Assembly (NCBI GenBank): GCA_951640165.1 | Contig: OX621257.1 | Span: forward strand, 4,971,201-5,035,200 | Source of the DNA: Pseudoips prasinana | Lineage: Eukaryota; Arthropoda; Insecta; Lepidoptera; Nolidae | Reading direction: 5' to 3' | DNA: 64,000 nucleotides | Part shown: positions 21,691 to 31,889 of the stretch, one piece after another | Position numbering within the stretch: position 1 is the stretch's first letter | Layout of the letters: each line of letters opens with the position of its first letter | The notes under the pieces: generated by a model | The model's input: only the letters and a program-made list of their open reading frames with translations | The model's database searches: none | What the model was told of the DNA's origin: nothing | Position numbers and translations under genes: made by a program

Positions 21691-21857
21691 CTATCCAGTT
21701 ACTCTAATTCACGTAATAACAAAACTTATATCATTCGGGTTTATGACGTAGAACCAAACTAACATTAAAGCAAGATGCTTATTTGAATTATCGTACGAAG
21801 TATCTGTAAGGTGGAAAACGTGACAACTTAATCAAATACGTGGAAAACACGCAAGTA

Positions 21858-21930
21858 CCTACTACAAAATAATAATAATAATAAAAAAAACACGCAAGTA
21901 CCTACTACAAAATAATAATAATATTTTTTT
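21858..21930. repeat. Short tandem duplication
   Basis: acacgcaagtacctactaca followed by aaataataataata occurs twice in a row with almost no change, which looks like a recent slippage duplication. Confidence 0.85.
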
Positions 21931-22334
21931 ATTTATTTATCTCCACAAATTACATAAGATTTAGTATCTAAGTTGACAATTTATACATTTTGTACATTTG
22001 TAATTTGTGGGAGATCTGGAGTCTAAATTGGAGCCTTGGCCTGTATTTTAGACCTCCAGGCCCCCCAATACCGAAAGTGACAGTATGAATTTGCCAACAT
22101 TGCATGTTTTGGTTTATGCGTGGATCGTTATGCACCTAAGCGTACGGACGTAGGAATGATGTGTGTGTCTGTGTGTGTGCGTGTGTGTGTGTGTCACTCA
22201 TCTCACACACACGACACACACAGTGTCATGTGTGTGAGATGAGAGATGTTTATATTTTTGATTTACTATTTTCTACACTAATATTTCTAGGAGGCTTTCT
22301 GAATTAAAAATAAATGTTAAATGCCTGTATATGT
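21931..22334. repeat. Non-coding stretch with an inverted TG/CA microsatellite
   Basis: 22150-22245 holds TG runs followed by CA runs and again TG. Ctcatctcacacaca and tgtgtgagatgag are inverted around gacacacacagtgtc, so the tract can fold. The rest is unassigned. Confidence 0.7.
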
Positions 22335-22560
22335 CTGTCATCGTCATTATCAGCCTGATATCGTCCTCTGCTGGACATAGGCCTCCCCCCAGGGGTTATA
22401 TAACGTTGGTATTTGGAGTGTCTTGCCGTAGTCACCAGCACGCATTGGCGACCACGGTAAAGTCGTAGCTATAGTACACAGAAGGCTACGGCCAGACTAC
22501 CTGCTGTATAGTTATATATAGTTTAGTCGCCTTTTGCTACACCCACGAGATGGTATGGTA
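22335..22560 (+). repeat. Dispersed repeat G (cagcctgatat...ggtatgg)
   Basis: Opens atcagcctgatatcgtcctc, has gctggacataggcctccccc, gtagtcaccagcacgc, and closes cgccttttgctacacccacg plus agatggtatgg. Copies are at 44222-44660 and 55195-55435. It has no ORF. Confidence 0.7.
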
Positions 22561-22784
22561 TATGTGTATTTTTAATGTTAATTACTAATTTTTTTTATTG
22601 TTATTTTTTTACATTTTTCTATTATGATGATAATTGTTAACCTCAACTTTATTTTATTCTTTCTTTTGTTCGTAATTTTGGTTTACGAATTTAACTACCG
22701 TTTGTGTAAAAATATGGCTTACTAGGTCTATTTGTATTTCTCTAACTGTAACAATATTTCACTTCAATAAATAAAAGTTCACAG

Positions 22785-22995
22785 CGCCATCTAGCCGTAA
22801 CTAAGCAAAGCTCAAACTATAGATACTAGACAACGGGTTAAAGTAAAAAACAGTACAATAGAAATAATTTTATTTGTAAATATATACATACATTATATAG
22901 AAAACACCCAGACCAAGATAAATAGATATGTTCACAAATATTTGTCATGTGCAAGAATTGAACCCGCAACCGAAAGAAGCCCGGCAAGCCAAGCC
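22785..22995 (-). mobile_element. SINE-B copy, diverged
   Basis: Plus strand shows catctagccgtaactaagca, aaatatatacatacattata, and a B-box-like caagaattgaacccgc. The order matches the minus-strand family. It is more diverged than other copies. Confidence 0.6.
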
Positions 22996-23239
22996 AAAAA
23001 GTCCAGTAATTTCAAAGTTCATCATGACAGCCTAAATACGTCCACTGCTGAACAACAGCTTTTCCCAATGCTGTTACATTCATTTGGTGCAAAATGACAC
23101 AATCACCAAACTTAGCAGACGCACTCAGAGAGATCTCCTTTTTATTCGGAAATAAAATGTAGTTTATGTTACTTTTTTATGTGGCGTTTTATAAGTGAGA
23201 TAATTATTACAATCAGTTTAAGTAAAGTCTATCCATTAC

Positions 23240-23535
23240 AAACAAATTGCCCAAAGTATTGCAAAGCTGAAGAGGTAGTGAGCGGGACACATTGCTCGTA
23301 GAACCGACGGTCGTTGGGGCAGGAAGTTACTCAAGTGGCGACCACGAACCGCGCCCGTGGCGACCAAGACGCAGCGTGGGCAGGGCCCCTACAGCATGGA
23401 CCGATGATCTTGTACGAGTCGCTGGGAACCGCTAGATGCGGCTACCGCAAGACCGGCAATTGTGGAGCTCTTTGGGGGAGGCTTTCCTCCAACAGTGTAC
23501 GTCTTTCGGCTGATATAATATTATGATGACGATAT
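23240..23535 (+). pseudogene. RTE-like LINE 3' end
   Basis: Encodes, with frameshifts, the C-terminal block containing AKLK, GH-A-RTDGRWG, RRSVGR-P, WTDDL and NCG/ELW. The typical end follows (ttgggggaggctttcctcc, then tacgtctttcggctgatata) with an ATG-type microsatellite. It is 5' truncated like its relatives at 54885, 55465 and 62840. Confidence 0.75.
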
Positions 23536-23683
23536 AAAACAAATAATTACAATGATTTTAAATAAATACTTTTAGTCACATAATGGGGCTGCCGCAAGTT
23601 GTTTTGGTTTGTACTGTATTGAGACACAATAAACATATTTCATTCTATTAAAAAAAAAGACATATTATTATACACTAGCTGTG

Positions 23684-23960
23684 CCCCGCGGACACTAGTT
23701 TTATAAATTATCACAGTTCCTTCCCCGTAGTTTAAAGTGTGATAATATCTAGCCTATATGTTTGCCCGACCTCTTAGTAATATTCATGCAAAGCAGTACT
23801 TTTTGAGTTTAGTCCGGACATACATACAGATAAACAGACAAAAATTTTGAAAACTATATCTTTGGCTTCGATATCGAATGTCGATGCCCCAAGTATCCTT
23901 ATTAAAAAATATTCAATGTACAGTTTTGACTTTCCTCCGATCTTATTATATGTATATACA
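23684..23960 (-). mobile_element. Non-autonomous Helitron, long variant
   Basis: Starts ctagctgtgccccgcgg on the plus strand and then diverges from the short type: ttataaattatcacagttcc, acctcttagtaatattca, ggacatacatacaga, tatccttattaaaaaatatt. The copy at 41940-42235 is colinear, so this is a subfamily. Confidence 0.65.
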
Positions 23961-24362
23961 ACATGTAACATAATTAACGCACTTCCTGAAAATAGTTTGT
24001 TCAGAATCGTTTACTGAATCGATTTATATAATTTTTAATATAGGTAATGTTTTATTCCAAAATAATTAAAACTACGGAAATTATTGTCATTTCAACCCTG
24101 TACAGTCTAAACCAATGGAAATGGACCGTAAGTCAAAGTAATAAGACTTATAAATCGCAGTTTTATTTGTATTAATATAAAATAAAATAAAAACTTTATT
24201 CCAAGAAACTAATTTAGTAAATAATAATGCATATACATGTTAAACTAAAAATTCAGTGTATGTATTATGATTACAACATAATATTCTAATTGGGGTGTCT
24301 GAGGGTGTGCGTTAATTACGTTACATGTTGTAGATAAAACTAATCTTTTCCCTTTCTAATAA
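23961..24362. other. No gene seen
   Basis: AT-rich sequence between the Helitron variant and the mariner element. A run ataaaataaaataaaaactttattcc at about 24175 resembles a LINE tail on the opposite strand. Confidence 0.4.
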
Positions 24363-24364
24363 TA

Positions 24365-25646
24365 GGTCTTTACCTATGAAATTGCCGTTTTATATGAAAA
24401 AATTTAAACGAATTTTTTTCATGAATTTTTTTATTTGTATTAATCGAAGTAATCACCCATGCAATCAATGCATCTTTGCCATCGCAGTGGCAGTTTATTG
24501 ATGCCCTTCTTAAAGAAATCAGCTGGACGGGAGGCAACAAATTCTTCAAAGGCATTTTGTACTGCCTCTCGGGTATTGAATTTTTTTCCCGCCAAGAAGT
24601 TATCCAAATTCTGGAAAAAGTAGTAGTCTGTAGGCGCAAGGTCTGGTGAGTAGGGCGGATGACGGAGAGCTTCCAACCCCAGTTCTTGCAACTTGGAGAC
24701 CGTCTGCTGTGCAGTATGAGGTCGCGCGTTGTCGTGCAGGAGCAGCGGAGACGAGCGATTGACCAATGCTGGTTGGAGATGCGCCAGCTTCTCCATCATT
24801 GTGCTCAGTTCTTCACAGTACACATCTGCAGTAATGCTCACCCCGTTTGGTAAGACGCTGTGATGAATCACACCGGCGCTAGACCACCAAACAGTGACCA
24901 TCACTTTTCTAGGGGTAAGTTTTCGTTTAGGGCATTGTTTAGGTGCTGAACCAGGATCCAACCAACTTGCTGAGCGCTTGCGGTTATCAAACAGAATCCA
25001 TTTTTCATCGCAGGTAACAATGCGGTTCAAAATTCCTTCATTTGTGTGTCTGTTGAGCAGTGCAAGGCACGTCTCGACGCGTACTTCGCGCTGGCGATCA
25101 TTGAGTTCGTGGGGCACCCATTTGTCAAGCTTTTTTACCTTGCCAATTTGACGCAAATGGACCAATATTGTTTTGACGCTAACGTCGAAAGCTGCTGCTA
25201 ATTCAGCCGTAGATTGTGTATCATCAGCTTCCACAACCGCCTTTAATTCGTCATTGTCGACCAAAGTCTTCGGACGACCGCGAGGTTCATTTTTCAGGTC
25301 GAAATTTCCAGAACGGAAGCGAGCAAACCAATAACAGGTGGTGCGTTGGTTTGTAGTGTTAGCTCCGTAAACGTCGTTGATGTTGCGTGCCGCTTGTGCC
25401 GCGTTGCTGCCACGACGGTACTCATATTCCATAATTACTCGAATTTTTAACGTATCCATGATGACGAAAAAGATTGAAATGCGATGAAAATGTAACACTA
25501 ATCAATAAAGAAATGACTACTTTTGGAAAAAAGAATCCATGTTTTTAAAATAAAATTAATTTGAAATTAGAATTCTTAGCCAAACAAAAATTATTTTGAT
25601 TTGAAATGGCCAGTACTGCAGAACGGCAATTTCATAGGTAAAGACC
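24365..25646 (-). mobile_element. Complete mariner element
   Basis: 1282 bp between perfect 25-bp inverted repeats (GGTCTTTACCTATGAAATTG then CCGTT) with TA on both outer sides (24363-24364 and 25647-25648). It holds one uninterrupted transposase gene. Every structural part needed for a cut-and-paste element is visible. Confidence 0.95.
24440..25459 (-). CDS. Mariner transposase, intact
   Basis: 339 codons from the Met at 25459; the in-frame extension to 25498 lacks a better ATG. Mariner transposases cut both strands at inverted repeats and insert at TA. The N-terminal half carries two HTH regions (about residues 1-110), followed by the mariner signature WVPHEL (114-119). The catalytic residues are all present: Asp151 in TCDEKW, Asp243 in LLHDNARPH, Asp278 in YSPDLAPTDYYFF. 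There are 34 residues between the second and third, i.e. D,D34D. The C-terminal block ends RCIDCMGDYFD. Length fits the family (about 340-350). No stop, frameshift or missing key residue was found, so it may be active or recently active. It is transcribed opposite to plus-strand neighbours and has no host partner. Confidence 0.95.
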   Translation of the reverse strand: MDTLKIRVIMEYEYRRGSNAAQAARNINDVYGANTTNQRTTCYWFARFRSGNFDLKNEPRGRPKTLVDNDELKAVVEADDTQSTAELAAAFDVSVKTILVHLRQIGKVKKLDKWVPHELNDRQREVRVETCLALLNRHTNEGILNRIVTCDEKWILFDNRKRSASWLDPGSAPKQCPKRKLTPRKVMVTVWWSSAGVIHHSVLPNGVSITADVYCEELSTMMEKLAHLQPALVNRSSPLLLHDNARPHTAQQTVSKLQELGLEALRHPPYSPDLAPTDYYFFQNLDNFLAGKKFNTREAVQNAFEEFVASRPADFFKKGINKLPLRWQRCIDCMGDYFD

Positions 25647-26059
25647 TAATATTAATTAGTCCAGTCAAGTAATGAAACGACGCTCCCCCAACATATTAAT
25701 GTAAAGACTCCCTTTATAGAATATTAACACTATCTAGAGAGACTCATTCTGATTTTATCTTTGTTGCAGATTTAGTTGTGATATGGCGTTGGACTAGCAA
25801 TTAGTGATGTGCCGGATCGTCAAAAATGTAGATCCGCGAATACGGATCTGAATACGGATCTTTGATGTCAAGATCCGCAGATACGGATACGGATCTTAAC
25901 TTTCTTACTCAATCGGTGTCGGTGTGCGCGATCTTGAGTTGAGACATGTTTTGGCTTGCATTGCGCGGCGGGTTTTTCTTTTGTTTTGTTTTAGTTTAAT
26001 GTGACACTGGGCAGCATAGATAACGTTTGTGTTTGCTATTGCTACATGCGTTTAAAAAA

Positions 26060-26221
26060 ATGTCTACAAAGAAGTTTAGTAGTGTAATTTGGAATTATTT
26101 TGTGATAATAAATGATGAATGTGCAAAGTGTAAAATTTGTGATGGAAAGTATTCTCGTAAGGGTAAAGGTACAACTTCCTTAAAAAATCATTTACAAAGA
26201 AAACATATAATAATTCAATAA
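26060..26221 (+). CDS. BED-type zinc finger ORF (hAT fragment)
   Basis: 53 codons from the ATG at 26060. The sequence has the BED pattern: aromatic start (SSVIWNYF), CKIC at the zinc-binding cysteines, then SLKNHLQRKH with the two zinc-binding histidines. BED fingers are the DNA-binding N-terminus of hAT transposases and of domesticated derivatives. The ORF stops just after the finger. No RNase H-like catalytic domain or dimerisation domain follows. It might encode a free-standing DNA-binding peptide or just be a truncated gene. Expression is unknown. Confidence 0.7.
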   Translation: MSTKKFSSVIWNYFVIINDECAKCKICDGKYSRKGKGTTSLKNHLQRKHIIIQ

Positions 26222-26253
26222 AAAATTTATTGCTACCTAATCACCTATTTAAG

Positions 26254-26386
26254 CCGAAGAGTAAGGCGCACTAGCGACGCCAATTGCTTTAAATAGTTAG
26301 CTACTAAACCAGATCTATTTTAAATAATTGTGGACCGTCAGAATCTCGGTAATTGGCGTCGCTAGTGAGCCTTACCCTTCGCTTTA
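26254..26386. mobile_element. Palindromic MITE inside the hAT element
   Basis: Arms gaagagtaaggcgcactagc and the reverse complement of gctagtgagccttacccttc face each other across about 70 bp; total arm length is about 30 bp with few mismatches. TTAA (or TTTAA) lies on both sides, suggesting a piggyBac-type TTAA duplication. Its position inside the BED element shows it is the younger. Confidence 0.75.
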
Positions 26387-26528
26387 AAGAATTTTATCTA
26401 TAAATTTAAAATTAATAAGGTAAATAGATCCGCCAAAAAGTAACGGATACGGACACGGATACGAATCTTTCTTCTGCCTCGGATATCCGCGGATACGGAT
26501 ACGGATACGGATATCCAGCACATCACTA

Positions 26529-28142
26529 CCAATTGAAGTATCTTTTTTAGAGTTCCCCACCTAAAGAGTTCCCACTGAGCTGTGTGTCCGTCTGCTTATC
26601 CTCGGTATGTATCACATGACTCGTAATAATAATCCGTCCGTGTTATCTCTGCTTAGTTTGGGATCAGATGGCTGGATGAACCGATTTTGATGCGGTTTTT
26701 TCATTTGAATGCAAGTTTCCTGGTGGTAGTTTATAGATATATAGAATATTATAAGATAATATAAAGATTAATTGTTATATAAATACTAGATACGCTGCGC
26801 TTCGTTCATATCTACTCACCGCAACACAAAAAAAATTAAATTATAATCTAGTCGGCATCGATGTATGGAATTTGTGTTATTTGTAAAATTGTTTAGGTGT
26901 TTATTTGTATTGTATAGTTTAGTTTAGTATTGGTAAGGTTAAGTAAGTAAGTAGCCCACGCTTGGCGTCCTATATTAAGTATTTAATTTCTCTGCAAGAA
27001 TCTTTAACCGTATATGTTCGGAAGAGTATCAGCTCTTTTACAAAATGACAGATTTTACTACTTTACGCACGCTTAACTTCGGGAGTAAGCTGGTGAATGC
27101 ATGACGTGAACGTTACGAAAAGTGTGATCGACTGAGTTGAAAAAAAGTTGAGAGGGTGATATAAGTTGATGTAGATAGAAAGAGAGAGAGTTAGTTTCGT
27201 ATATTACCGTAGAGAAAAGAGAGAGAGAGGTGCGAGCACACATTTTCTTTCTCTCTTTCTCTCATAGCCAGTTACGTTTGAAGTTTTACTACCTACAGTC
27301 GTGTGGTCTACAACACACTCTTTTTTTTTATTTATCGAATGGGCAGTGGATTTCAGCTTTCAGAGTTGTTGAGGTCAGTAGGGCTCCGGCATGGCTTAAC
27401 GTCTGTTGTCTTTCACACTTTAGCCCGGCTTCTCTAGTTGCCATTCTCTCGATTTAAGAGGCTATAGCTTCTTTATATCATTCTGTCTCCTGCTTAGCTC
27501 TGGAGGGAAGTGGTATTATTCATTTTCTAACTCCTCCTTGTTTCTTTCTGATTAAATTCGTTGCGGGATTCAAAACAGTTAAAACGATTCCCCTGGACAT
27601 GCCTGAGCCTCACCGCTCAGTGTCAATTCATTGTGTGCCACTGTTGATCCTGGCTTACAAGAGTTGCAGTGGTAGGTAAGAGGGAGGGATTAGTCCCGTA
27701 TACACCTAAGCACGGAGACACTTAGATATTAAACAACTTTTGATATAATCTATAACGTTACCGCGTGCCTAGGTGCATTATCTCACCGATATCTCATAAA
27801 CCGTAGAGTGCAACTCATTATGAGCGACTCAAAAACATTTAATCCTACCCGTTATATACCTATTCCCAGAATAATTGATAGAATTAATTAAATCAACTCA
27901 ACTTGAAATAAATTAACGAGCAGTTAAACAAACTTTGTTTTGATAGCGATACTAAAAATAAGCCAATATAAATTCTAATAATACAATTAAGATAATTTTA
28001 GTAGTAACCCACCCTCAAACAAACTACTACTATTAATATTCAGAGAGGGATTCCAAGATACAGGGTGCCAATGCTCTTAAAAGTAATCTCTACTTCGAGA
28101 CTGTCTGGCTCTCCACTCATTCGTATGGTTAAGAAAACTGTA
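26529..28142. other. Long stretch without a gene
   Basis: Unassigned AT-rich DNA. Items seen: a SINE-B-like gcttagtttgggatcagatgg at about 26652, GA-rich and CT-rich tracts at 27178-27265 that could pair, and nothing coding. Several plus-strand ORFs here are short and lack motifs. Confidence 0.45.
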
Positions 28143-28294
28143 ACTGTATGACAGGTCTGGTGGTCTAGCGGTCAGGGACTCTGACTTCTAAGCCAGAGAT
28201 AATAGGTTCGATCTCAATCAAGGATAACTCTTTGTGTGAAACTTACTTATCGTATGAGCAGTGCAGACTAGTGTCAGTTTTTTTTTTGACAACA

Positions 28295-28480
28295 CCCGCA
28301 CTATGGAATCTAAGCCTGTGTGTGTGTAAGGTACTTTATAAACATATAATAGACGGACAGAAATTACATCCAGACTCAGAACAACTATTTATGGGTCACA
28401 CAATTAGTTGTACGGCGCGGGATTCGAACCCGCGACACGAAACGGCGAGGAGACTGTCTTAGACGCTGCGCCACACGTGC
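28295..28480 (-). mobile_element. SINE-C copy
   Basis: Plus strand shows gtgtgtgtaaggtactttat, ataatagacggacagaaatt, tatttatgggtcacacaatt, then the B box cgggattcgaacccgcg and A box end agacgctgcgccacacgtgc. This is the reverse complement of the copy at 28716. Confidence 0.85.
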
Positions 28481-28499
28481 AGTTGAAACTGCCCAGTAG

Positions 28500-28680
28500 A
28501 TGACAATGCTTAATGACTGTTGCTTAGTGGTGATAGCCGGGACCGACAGCTTAACGTGCCCTCTGAAGCATGGAATTTAATCCACTTTGGTGGTCACCCA
28601 TCCATGGAGTGACCTCGAGCTTAGTTGCTTAACCTCGCCAATCTCTTAGGGACCGGTGAAAGCATTAGGCTATGAACTTC
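28500..28680 (-). mobile_element. 5S rRNA-derived SINE
   Basis: On the minus strand it reads gttaagcaactaagctcg, then catggatgggtgaccacc, matching the internal promoter boxes of 5S rRNA (AGTTAAGCAAC and GGATGGGTGACC). The family tail ggcacgttaagctgtcggtc follows. The copy at 43765 has the same order. A 5S gene would continue differently, so this is a SINE. Confidence 0.75.
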
Positions 28681-28715
28681 TGGCTTGATGTCAATTTTTT
28701 TTATAATTTGACTGC

Positions 28716-28885
28716 ACGTGTAGCGCAGCGGCTTAGACAGTCGCCTCGCGCTTCGTGTCGTGGGTTCGAGTCCCGCGCCGGACAACTAATTGTGTGACCC
28801 ATAAATAGTTGTTCTGAGTCTGGACGTAATTTGTGTCCGACTATTATTTGTTTGTTAAGTACAGGGATTAAATTCCCTAATGCGG
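28716..28885 (+). mobile_element. SINE-C copy
   Basis: Head tgtagcgcagcggcttagac (A box) and gtgggttcgagtcccgcgcc (B box), then ataaatagttgttctgagtc and a tail with gggattaaattccctaatgc. The tRNA-derived head cannot form a complete cloverleaf acceptor. Confidence 0.9.
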
Positions 28886-28894
28886 GGATTAAAT

Positions 28895-29190
28895 AAAACA
28901 AAATTGGCCTGAGTCTAAGTGTAATTAATCTATAATATGTACAGACGCCAGCACGTCAAGCTACCCAATCTGTCAAATTTCCCCAATTGAAAGTAAACAT
29001 TGCTAATGTGATTTAAAAGTTGAAAATCTATTGGGGTAGCTGGATGTGCTGGCGTCAGTAGGTATTTAGAAATATATAAGTATGTTTACCAGTTCACTGT
29101 TTGCCATAGTACAGGCTCTGCTGCTCTGCTATCTCCCTCTAATTTTGGATCAGATGGCAGTGTGTTATTAATCCCAAAATATTAAATTAT
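28895..29190 (+). mobile_element. SINE-B copy split by a MITE-1
   Basis: The SINE body (ttggcctgagtctaagtgta) is interrupted at a TA by MITE-1 (28942-29058) and resumes as aaatatataagtatgtt and tttggatcagatggcagtg. The MITE begins CAGACGCCAGC and ends GCTGGCGTCAG, flanked by TA. Confidence 0.8.
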
Positions 29191-29258
29191 TTATATTTAT
29201 CCTTTAATATACGAGGTCAAGGTTTTGGCATCTTGTTGTCAGTTGTCTTTATTAGACA

Positions 29259-29451
29259 CTAGCTGTGCCCTACGGTTTTACCCGCTTCAAACTTTATAAA
29301 TTATAGCCTATGTGTTAATCTAGGGTGTCAACTAACTTCATACCATATTTTATTAAAATCGCTACAGCTGTTTGGACGTGAAGAAGTAACAAACATACAC
29401 ACTCACACAGTCACACAGTCACAAACTTTCGCATTTATAATATTAGTAGAA
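29259..29451 (-). mobile_element. Non-autonomous Helitron, short type
   Basis: Plus strand ctagctgtgccctacgg to cgcatttataatattagta, colinear with 2330-2510 and 60090-60258. The GC-rich hairpin beside CTAG is damaged (ccctacgg for ccccgcgg). Confidence 0.8.
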
Positions 29452-30169
29452 AGGATTATTTTTGGCAGTTTGGAATAGGCTTTTAAATTGATTTTGAAAG
29501 CGAGGTATTTTGATATTTGAGAGAATTTCGTATGAATCAATTTGAGATTGTACTATCTAATACCGCAAAGGGTTTCTATAAGTCGTAATGTATTTAATTT
29601 TAAAGTAATAATTTTGTTTCGAAAACCTCCTTCATTTGCAGTCGGTTAAAAACAAAACAAGTTGTTTTTTGGTGTTGCGGTTAAAATGAAAGGCTCCTTT
29701 AGATGAGTTGTAGTCTGATCTCCCTAATCTAAGAGAATACATCTGTTGAGGTCTGACTTCAAATAGGACGGTATTAACTTAAATACTTAGTCTAGACATG
29801 TTTGCCTACGCATTGTAAGGTCTGTGATACCGATGGTGAATAAAGTAAAAATAAACGGAAAAATAGGAACCTATCTACTTATTTATTTTGTCACGTTTAC
29901 TCGGATAGTTCTAAACAACAATAACTTTGTTTTATTAAGTTTTTAGGACAACAAACAGTTACACTGAGTGTATATAATAAATAAATCAAATGCTAAAAGT
30001 AACTTACAGTGGAACCAGCCCCGTCGTCCACAAATTATTTTTACAATTTTGTACCCAATGTATATATCCTTTACACTGAAGTAGTATGACAGAAGTGAGA
30101 ATCATAATACTATACTATCCTACTAACACTGTAAACTTAATTGCTCTTTTTTATGCAAAATGGGTTTGC
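29452..30169. other. No gene seen
   Basis: AT-rich, no ORF over 60 codons with a motif and no repeat I recognise. Confidence 0.4.
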
Positions 30170-30400
30170 GCTTAACCACGGTCGACGATTTTTGCGTCCT
30201 CCTTTATCATACGCACGGCTAAGCGGTGGAACACCCTCCCGAACGACGTGTTTTCAGACTCATACAACATGGGTTTATTCAAGGCTAGAGTGAACAGGCA
30301 TCTTATGGGTACGCGCGGTCCATCTTCGACCACATCTTCACTTACCATCAGGTGAGATCGTGGTCAAGAGCAAACCCAATCAGCATAAAAATAAAATTGA
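30170..30400 (+). pseudogene. LINE C-terminal fragment and 3' end
   Basis: Translation gives RLSVEHPPER-like and NMGLFKARVNRHLMG, a C-terminal block of LINE ORF2 (often written LFK-RVN-HL). The typical end follows: cttaccatcaggtgagat. The same 3' end appears at 32945-33190, 47756-48115 and 52690-52985. Confidence 0.6.
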
Positions 30401-30489
30401 GATTTATAACAGGTATGTTTTTTGGTAGCAATAATTAATAAAATAATTTCCTCCTTGCTGATTTGCGGCCACAAGTCACAATGGTTAGT

Positions 30490-30735
30490 CATCTGCGTAG
30501 GACTTATTATAGTGCATAAGTGTGTGCGCAAACACAGAGGCACTTTCTATTCCATCACTCTCATGATCCGATGAAAGAGGTCAGGTATAGAACCGACGGC
30601 TTTAGGTGCTCTCCGAGGCATGGGGGTACAATACCGCTAACTCCCAGACTTCCGGCTGATTCTGAGAAATTGTACTTTTTACAGAAAATTGCCAAAATAA
30701 CTTTTGCCCTGACCTGGGTTAGACTAACGAGGCAA
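30490..30735 (-). mobile_element. SINE-D copy, diverged
   Basis: Plus strand carries tatagtgcataagtgtgtgc, gcactttctattccatcact, gaccgacggctttaggtgct and the remnant of the head (agactaacgaggcaa). Compare 46110-46497. Confidence 0.75.
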
Positions 30736-30779
30736 TTTTGCTATTACAACGGTCATCCAATAAGTATGACCAAATCGGA

Positions 30780-30955
30780 GACGTTCTCAAGAAAGGGCAG
30801 GTCAGAAGTACCCTAAACCGGCGAGCATGTATGAAGAATATAGTGACAGTAATCGAGGCAAAGGACGTGTGCAAAGATCGTGACAGATGGAAATCCGTTG
30901 TCTCTGCCTACCCCTCTGGGAAACAGGCGTGAGTCTATGTATGTATGTATCAAAT
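30780..30955 (+). pseudogene. LINE 3' end encoding ...VVSAYPSGKQA
   Basis: A C-terminal ORF piece with NRRACMKNIVTVIEAKD and DRDRWKSVVSAYPSGKQA, then a stop and a GTAT microsatellite tail. The same 3' end lies on the minus strand at 63835-64000, entering the window edge. Clade not assigned. Confidence 0.7.
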
Positions 30956-31049
30956 AAACCTGTTACGTCCTACAAAAAACGATCAAAAGTTCGTACCCTT
31001 CTGTAAATTAAAGCTATGATTTCTCCATATATATCCGTAATAATATAAT

Positions 31050-31292
31050 AATATCTAGGGACAATGTCACACAGATCATCCTAGCCCCAAACTAAGCAAA
31101 GCTTATACTATGGGAACCAGGCGACGATATACATACTTATATAGATAGATAAATACTTATATACATAGAAAACATCCATGACTCAGAAACAAATATTCGT
31201 GCTCATCACACAAATATTTGCACTTACCGGGTTTCGAACCCAGGACCACCAGCTTCGTAGGCAGGAGCACTACCAACTAGGCTACGGTGACC
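31050..31292 (-). mobile_element. SINE-A copy 2
   Basis: Full-length reverse complement: gacaatgtcacacagatcat at the left and caactaggctacggtgacc at the right. The head B box is gggtttcgaaccc on the plus strand. Confidence 0.9.
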
Positions 31293-31485
31293 GTCAAATA
31301 TGTATATAAAAAGAAAACATTTTCTATGCATTAATTGTAAATACGGTACATTAAAGGTAAATAATGGTAAAGGTGTAATATTTATTCTGCTATCAGGGGC
31401 AGTGGTTGGATACCAATCAAAGATCATAAAATCAGTCAAGCCGTTCTAGATTTATCAATGGTGTAACTAACTCGACTTTGTTTTA

Positions 31486-31745
31486 TCTATACTAATATTA
31501 TAAAGAGTTAACGTTTGTGAGGTTGAGAGTTTGTGACGTTGTAAGGGGTAATCTCTAGATCTACTGAACCGATTCTCATAATTATTTCACCAATAGAAAG
31601 CTACGTTATTGTGGAGTGTCATAGGCTATGATTCACCATCATAATTTTTATTTATCCCAAACTTTTAACCCGAAGTATTACGCGGGACAAACGGGCAGGG
31701 ACAAAAATATTTATAACGCGGAACGAAGTCCGCGGGCACTGCTAG
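31486..31745 (+). mobile_element. Non-autonomous Helitron, third type
   Basis: Starts tctatactaatattataaag and ends gtccgcgggcactgctag on the plus strand, so TC...CTAG with a GC-rich hairpin (gcggaacgaagtccgc) just before the end. The interior differs from the short type (gaaccgattctcataattat). No ORF. Confidence 0.75.
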
Positions 31746-31889
31746 TATATAATATAGATTTTAGGTGCACTACAAAGTATGTTTTATTTAGCGTAAGCTA
31801 AGTTCCAAACACTTCTATTCATATCGCATCTCTGATGTCAAAATATTTTTAGTAACTTAAGCCATTGGTTGACTACATCGGTACCTGAA

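Larger units (their letters stand above)
25802..26528 (+). mobile_element. hAT-like element with repeated ACGGAT motifs
   Basis: Ends are inverted: tagtgatgtgccggat at the left and atccagcacatcacta at the right (one mismatch). Just inside each end are clustered acggat, ggatac and gatccgc repeats, about a dozen in all, in an arrangement like subterminal transposase-binding sites of hAT elements. The interior encodes only a BED finger. A clean 8-bp target duplication is not seen, so hAT membership rests on the BED domain and the TIR style. Confidence 0.7.

Noticed and set aside
28143..28215. tRNA gene
   Set aside because: A/B-box-like text is present but the anticodon stem has a mismatch, the loop would read CTA, and the acceptor stem fails. 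Most likely another SINE head.
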